A stretch of DNA of 64,000 nucleotides from JANSYL01 sp965229695 (GTDB taxonomy: Bacteria; Pseudomonadota; Alphaproteobacteria; Rhodobacterales; Rhodobacteraceae): NCBI GenBank assembly GCA_965229695.1, contig OZ245921.1, positions 3,410,001 to 3,474,000 of the forward strand. The letters are read 5' to 3'. This document shows, piece by piece, positions 60,185 to 64,000 of this stretch (positions within the stretch are counted from its first letter, which is position 1; each line of letters begins with the position of its first letter). The notes under the pieces were generated by a model that was not told the origin of the DNA, did not search any database, and saw only the letters and a list, made by a program, of their open reading frames with translations. Position numbers and translations under genes: made by a program.

Positions 60185-61459
60185 TTAGGTAAAGGCGTCT
60201 TTCGGCTTAAGTGCCAACCAGATCAGCGCCGCGCCTGCCAGCATGAGGAAGGGGGCCATGGCGATGTTCACGGCGCTCCAACCGCCGATGACATCCGCGC
60301 CGGAATTCATCAAGACGCCGGAACTAAGCGAGGCGATGGTGACACAACCGAAAACCAGAAAGTCATTCATGCCCTGCACGCGGCCGCGTTCCTCGGGCGT
60401 GTGCCCCTCGGACAGAAGCGCCGTGGCCCCGATGAAACCAAAGTTCCAGCCCACGCCCAACAGGATCAGCGCGCCGAAGAACTGGTAAAGTTCCACCCCC
60501 GTCAACGCGACGCCACCAGCAGCCGCCAACAGGAACAGACCTGTCGCCACAATCCGCATCGCGCCAAAGCGCGCGATCAGGTGGCCGGTGAAAAAAGAAG
60601 GGGCGAACATGGCGATCACATGGGCCGACACGACATCCGCTGCGTCATCGGTGCTGAACCCGCAACCCACAACCGCCAGCGGCGTCGAGGTCATCATCAG
60701 GTTCATCAGAGAATAGGAGACCATGCCACAGATGATCGCGACGGCGATCTTGGGATCGCGCAGCAGCTCCATCCGGCTGCGCCCTTGAACCGGTGCGCCC
60801 TTTTCGCGCCGCTCAGGCTCGGGCAGGTCGAGGAAGAAGAACAGGATTGCGCCGACCAGGTTCAAGACAACGACCAGCGCATAGGTGGCCAAAAACGGGA
60901 TCAGTGCGAAAATCGCGGTGTCGGCAAAGATGCCCCATTGGCCGTCGCCAACCGTGGCTTTGACCAGCTGCGGCCCGATCAAAGCCGAAAGCAACCCACC
61001 CGCCATGACATAAGAAATCGCCTTGGGCCGGAACGCCGGGGAGGCGGTGTCAGTCGCGGCAAAGCGGTAAAACCCCTGCGCCGACATATAGATACCGGTC
61101 AGATACGACCCGATCAGGAACACGGTGAAACTGTCGATATAAAGCCCATAGGCCGAAATCGCGGCCCCGACGCCCCCGCCAAGGGCGCCGATGAAAAACC
61201 CGATCTGACGTCCAAACCGCTGCATCAGCGCGGAAAGCCAAGGCGCTGTGGTCATCGAACCAAACACGATCAGCGAAATGGGGATCGTCGCCAAAGCAGG
61301 CGAGGGCGCGATCATCAGCCCTGCGAGGCCCCCGATCACAAAGATCATTGGCATCTGGCTGCCCAACAGCGCCTGTGCGGCGACCAGGACGGCTACATTG
61401 CGCTTGGCGCGGGCGTCGTTTTCGGGCGATGTTTCGAGGGTGGCGTCCGTCATGGGCAC
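60185..61459 (-). CDS. MFS transporter
   Basis: A 424-residue major facilitator protein with about 12 helices. A hydrophilic N-terminus of about 20 residues precedes the first helix (V-A-V-L-V-A-A-Q-A). A charged loop with E-P-E-R-R-E-K-G near residue 215 separates the two halves. The substrate is unknown. The start is ATG at 61459 or two codons further in. It converges on the squalene/phytoene-synthase-like gene with a 10-base gap. Confidence 0.83.
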   Translation of the reverse strand: MPMTDATLETSPENDARAKRNVAVLVAAQALLGSQMPMIFVIGGLAGLMIAPSPALATIPISLIVFGSMTTAPWLSALMQRFGRQIGFFIGALGGGVGAAISAYGLYIDSFTVFLIGSYLTGIYMSAQGFYRFAATDTASPAFRPKAISYVMAGGLLSALIGPQLVKATVGDGQWGIFADTAIFALIPFLATYALVVVLNLVGAILFFFLDLPEPERREKGAPVQGRSRMELLRDPKIAVAIICGMVSYSLMNLMMTSTPLAVVGCGFSTDDAADVVSAHVIAMFAPSFFTGHLIARFGAMRIVATGLFLLAAAGGVALTGVELYQFFGALILLGVGWNFGFIGATALLSEGHTPEERGRVQGMNDFLVFGCVTIASLSSGVLMNSGADVIGGWSAVNIAMAPFLMLAGAALIWLALKPKDAFT

Positions 61460-61581
61460 AGCGGTATAGGAGGTGGCAGGCAGGGTCCAGACCCTTGCCG
61501 ATCACAATGAAACTGACGCCCCCTGGGCCCCGCGCCCATGATCTGCATCAAGCCCAAAGGATGCTCCCCTTGCCCGCCTCC

Positions 61582-62214
61582 ATGACCGCCCCCGAGCGTA
61601 TTGAGACCGAGGACGATCTGGCCGCAGCAGTGCCTGTATTGCTGGCGCGAGAGCCCCGGTTTCAGGCGGTGTTGGAGCGGATTGAGGGATTGCCGCTGCG
61701 ACGGCGACCTGACGGGTTTGGCGCGCTTTTGTCGGCGATTGTCGGGCAGCAGGTCTCCACGGCTTCGGCTGCGGCGATCCTGGGGCGTTTGGAAACCGCC
61801 GGGTTCGATGATCAAAACGCGGTGCGCGCGGCAGATGATACAGAGCTTTTGGCCTGCGGTCTTAGCCGCCCGAAATGCCGCTATGTCAAAGCTTTGGCCG
61901 AGGCGGATTTGGACTATGCCGGTTTGCGCAGTGCAGAGACCGAGGCGGTGGTAAGCACTTTGATCGCGTTGCCTGGCATTGGTCGTTGGACGGCGGAAAT
62001 CTATGCCAAATTCGCGCTGGGCCACACCGATGCCTTTGCCGCCGGTGATCTGGCTTTGCAGGAGGCCGCAAAGCGGCTTTTTGGTCTGCCGGAACGCCCC
62101 GGTGAACGCGCGCTGCGGCAAATGGCCGAAGCGTGGCGGCCGGTTCGCTCGGTTGCCGCGCGAGCCTTATGGGCCTACTACCGGCTAGAGACCAAGCGAG
62201 AGGGCACGTTATGA
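61582..62214 (+). CDS. DNA-3-methyladenine glycosylase, AlkA-type
   Basis: A helix-hairpin-helix GPD base-excision glycosylase of about 210 residues that removes alkylated bases. The motif L-P-G-I-G-R-W-T-A is near residue 131, and the catalytic aspartate lies in A-A-G-D-L-A-L-Q near 155. It lacks the N-terminal AlkA lobe, as in the shorter AlkA2-like group. The start is uncertain: ATGs at 61507, 61561 and 61582 are in frame; 61582 is preferred because family sequence begins there. The stop overlaps the esterase start as ATGA. Confidence 0.88.
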   Translation: MTAPERIETEDDLAAAVPVLLAREPRFQAVLERIEGLPLRRRPDGFGALLSAIVGQQVSTASAAAILGRLETAGFDDQNAVRAADDTELLACGLSRPKCRYVKALAEADLDYAGLRSAETEAVVSTLIALPGIGRWTAEIYAKFALGHTDAFAAGDLALQEAAKRLFGLPERPGERALRQMAEAWRPVRSVAARALWAYYRLETKREGTL

Positions 62215-62879
62215 CGCGGGTTTTGGATTTCAAACGCAAAGCCGCGCAATCGGGCGAGCCCGATAGTTTGGTGATTTTCCTGCATGGTTACGGGGCGGAT
62301 GGGGCCGATCTTTTGGGCCTGGCCGATCCCCTGGCGCCGCATTTGCCTAACACGGTGTTCATCGCCCCGGATGCGCCGGAACGCTCGACTATGAATCCGA
62401 TGGGGTTTCAGTGGTTCCCGATTCCTTGGATCGACGGCTCTAGCGAAGAAGAGGCCGAGGCCGGTTTGCGCCGCGCCGCCGACGATCTGAACGCGTTTTT
62501 GGACCGGATGATGGTCGATGAAGACATGCTGCCCGAGCAGGTGGCTTTGGTCGGTTTCAGTCAAGGCACGATGATGAGCTTGCATGTCGCCCCGCGGCGC
62601 GAAGATGCGCTGGTTGGCATTGTCGGGTTTTCGGGGCGGTTGGTGTCCCCCGAAACGCTGGCCGACGAGGTTCAGGTGCGCCCACCAGTTCTGCTGATCC
62701 ATGGGGACGCCGATGATGTTGTGCCGCCCGCAAGCCTGCCCGAAGCGGCAGAGGCGCTGCAGGAGGCAGGCTGGACCGAGGTTTATGCCCATATCATGAA
62801 AGGCACCGGCCACGGCATTGCGCCCGATGGCTTGTCGGTTGCCTTGGCATTTCTGCGCGAACGGTTTGGCCTGAACTGA
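62211..62879 (+). CDS. Carboxylesterase/phospholipase, alpha/beta hydrolase
   Basis: A 222-residue serine hydrolase of the phospholipase/carboxylesterase (abhydrolase_2) group. H-G-Y-G-A-D near residue 25 begins the oxyanion region. The nucleophile is in G-F-S-Q-G near 116, and the D and H of the triad are in D-A-D-D-V near 165 and G-H-G-I near 202. It has no signal peptide and acts in the cytoplasm; ester substrates are unknown. The ATGA overlap with the glycosylase shows coupled translation. Confidence 0.9.
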   Translation: MTRVLDFKRKAAQSGEPDSLVIFLHGYGADGADLLGLADPLAPHLPNTVFIAPDAPERSTMNPMGFQWFPIPWIDGSSEEEAEAGLRRAADDLNAFLDRMMVDEDMLPEQVALVGFSQGTMMSLHVAPRREDALVGIVGFSGRLVSPETLADEVQVRPPVLLIHGDADDVVPPASLPEAAEALQEAGWTEVYAHIMKGTGHGIAPDGLSVALAFLRERFGLN

Positions 62880-63031
62880 TCCGAGCGAGGCGCGGTGCAA
62901 ACGGCGCCCGCGCATCCTGTGGATAACGTCACATTCCTGTCAGGGAATCCCCCTAGTCTTGCCTGCGACAGCCACAGCATGTTGTTGGGCTTGTCCTAGG
63001 CCGAAGCCTAGATATAGTGATCATAAGGCTG

Positions 63032-63081
63032 GAGCGGGGTGCTCCCGCTCTGATGCCAAAAACACGGGCAGACAGAGCGGG
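63032..63081 (+). promoter_or_regulatory. Leader with two competing hairpins before the HNH gene
   Basis: Segment 63044-63052 can pair upstream with 63032-63038 (7 bp, 5-base loop) or downstream with 63073-63081 (9 bp, 20-base loop). Both foldings cannot exist together. The second ends 14 bases before the HNH start codon, next to the ribosome site. A further 6-bp hairpin lies at 62996-63011. The pattern could be an RNA switch or simply a repeated motif. Confidence 0.4.
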
Positions 63082-63095
63082 ATCGGAGTCACTCC

Positions 63096-63722
63096 ATGCA
63101 GCAGGCCATCGAGATCGGAACGCCGCCAAGCGGCGAGGGTGAGATAGAGTTCAGGACCGGATTTGTCCGTGCGCCGGGCGCCTTAAAGCAACATCCGGCC
63201 TTGGTGCTGAACGCCGATTACCGCCCGCTTTCTTATTATCCCCTGTCGCTGTGGCCCTGGCAGGAGGCGGTTAAGGCCGCCTGGCTCGACCGGGTGCAGA
63301 TCGTTGCCGAATATGACGAGGTTGTCCGCTCGCCCTCGACCGAGATCCGCATCCCCTCGGTCGTGGTGTTGAAGGATTATGTGAAGCCGCAAAAGCGCGT
63401 GGCGTTTACCCGGTTCAATCTGTTCCTGCGCGATGGGTTTTCGTGCCAGTATTGCGGGGCCAAAGGGGATTTGACCTTTGATCATGTCGTACCACGGGCG
63501 CGTGGCGGCGTGACCTCCTGGGAAAACGTGGTGGCGGCCTGTTCGAAATGTAATCTGCGCAAGGGTTCAAAAAGCTTGCGCCAGACCGGCATGTCGCTGC
63601 GCAAAGCGCCCCGGCGTCCGGGCGCGGAAGAATTGCGCAATCTGGGCCGCAAGTTTCCTCCGAACCATTTGCACGAAAGCTGGCTCGATTTCCTATATTG
63701 GGACACCGAATTGGAAGCCTGA
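63096..63722 (+). CDS. HNH endonuclease
   Basis: A 208-residue nuclease-fold protein. The C-terminal half holds a zinc-bound HNH site: C-Q-Y-C-G near residue 127, then T-F-D-H-V-V-P-R, then N-V-V-A-A-C-S-K-C-N, giving two CXXC pairs around the catalytic D-H and N. The N-terminal half (V-L-N-A-D-Y-R-P-L) is the usual leader of this widespread bacterial family. No partner restriction or phage genes are nearby, so it is likely a chromosomal nuclease of unknown role. Confidence 0.9.
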   Translation: MQQAIEIGTPPSGEGEIEFRTGFVRAPGALKQHPALVLNADYRPLSYYPLSLWPWQEAVKAAWLDRVQIVAEYDEVVRSPSTEIRIPSVVVLKDYVKPQKRVAFTRFNLFLRDGFSCQYCGAKGDLTFDHVVPRARGGVTSWENVVAACSKCNLRKGSKSLRQTGMSLRKAPRRPGAEELRNLGRKFPPNHLHESWLDFLYWDTELEA

Positions 63723-63732
63723 GACGTGGTTT

Positions 63733-63789
63733 GGGGCGCTGCCCCCGGGCTGCGGCCTCCCCCGGGATATTTTTGAAACAGAGAAGGGG
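63733..63789 (-). repeat. Intergenic GC-rich repeat, copy 2
   Basis: The reverse complement of this segment matches 22530-22586: the CTTCTCTGTTTC block, ATATCCCGGGGGAGGCCGCAG and the following GC-rich run. Both copies lie just past the 3' end of a plus-strand gene, here the HNH gene (10 bases after its stop). Confidence 0.8.
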
Positions 63790-63868
63790 GCGAGGCGGCA
63801 CGTTTTGGCGGGGTGACATCGGGCTTGGCCCTGGCTAGCGTCACCTGGCAGCTATGAAAGGTTCGCCC

Positions 63869-64000
63869 ATGTCCGACCCGTTTTTTCAGCCGCCTTCGGG
63901 CACCGATTTGCCGCGCTACGCGGGGGTGCCGAGTTTCATGCGCTTGCCCTATTTGGCACCGGGTGATCCGCGCCGGGGCGAGGTAGATATCGGATTTTTC
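63869..64000 (+). CDS. Second agmatinase-family ureohydrolase (partial, 3' end outside window)
   Basis: The first 44 residues of a further arginase/agmatinase-family protein are visible, ending at the window edge. The N-terminus S-D-P-F-F-Q-P-P-S-G with P-R-Y-A-G-V-P-S-F-M-R-L-P is typical of that family's agmatinase-like branch. The metal motifs lie beyond the window. An ATG five codons earlier (63854) is also possible. It is clearly distinct in sequence from the ureohydrolase at 33590. Confidence 0.75.
   Translation, partial: MSDPFFQPPSGTDLPRYAGVPSFMRLPYLAPGDPRRGEVDIGFF

Overview
The window is chromosomal DNA from an alphaproteobacterium, most likely the Roseobacter side of the Rhodobacteraceae. 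The grounds are a GC-rich composition; family-typical genes such as ccmH/ccmE cytochrome c maturation, bactofilin next to an M23 peptidase, trkA-trkH-hfq-hflX, cysS-cimA and an aglEFGAK alpha-glucoside importer; and a candidate LexA box of the alphaproteobacterial GTTC-N7-GTTC type in front of uvrA. I cannot name the genus. Coding density is very high: no gene-free stretch exceeds about 280 bases. I see no tRNA or rRNA genes, insertion sequences, prophage or CRISPR array.

Layout. 0-7 kb: ccmH, an enoyl-CoA hydratase/isomerase, a DUF2189 membrane protein, a 14-helix MFS exporter, a bactofilin plus M23 peptidase cell-wall pair, a DUF455 ferritin-like protein and a Bcp peroxiredoxin. 7-20 kb: a giant AsmA/YhdP-like protein coupled to queA, an MFS transporter, a DUF924 protein, lpdA, and a secreted von Willebrand A protein with six 88-residue tandem repeats, then another MFS transporter. 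20-27 kb: uvrA, potassium uptake trkA-trkH, hfq and hflX. 27-38 kb: two EamA exporters, a FadL-type porin, a small secreted protein, mazG, an M20 amidohydrolase, a flavin reductase, an agmatinase-family ureohydrolase, an acyltransferase, murI, argC and ccmE.

38-54 kb is a carbohydrate-catabolism island. A leftward operon aglR - GH1 - GH1 - glk diverges from aglE-aglF-aglG-aglA-aglK across a control region with two matching LacI-type operators. Next come an orphan ugpE-like permease, an SDR dehydrogenase behind a perfect 20-bp palindrome, and edd and eda of the Entner-Doudoroff pathway, with edd behind another LacI-type palindrome. Together these genes can import alpha-glucosides, hydrolyse alpha- and beta-glucosides, phosphorylate glucose and split 6-phosphogluconate products into pyruvate and glyceraldehyde 3-phosphate. 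zwf and pgl are not in the window.

54-64 kb: an aminotransferase; a five-gene chain joined by four ATGA overlaps (cysS, cimA, a lipoprotein, a methyltransferase and a squalene/phytoene-synthase-like protein); an MFS transporter; an AlkA-type glycosylase coupled to an esterase; an HNH nuclease behind a leader with competing hairpins; and the start of a second ureohydrolase. An intergenic repeat found at 22.5 kb recurs inverted at 63.7 kb. I found no clearly new multi-gene system. The best leads are the repeat-bearing VWA protein, the regulatory palindromes of the sugar island, the HNH leader and the uncharacterised tail of the cysS chain.
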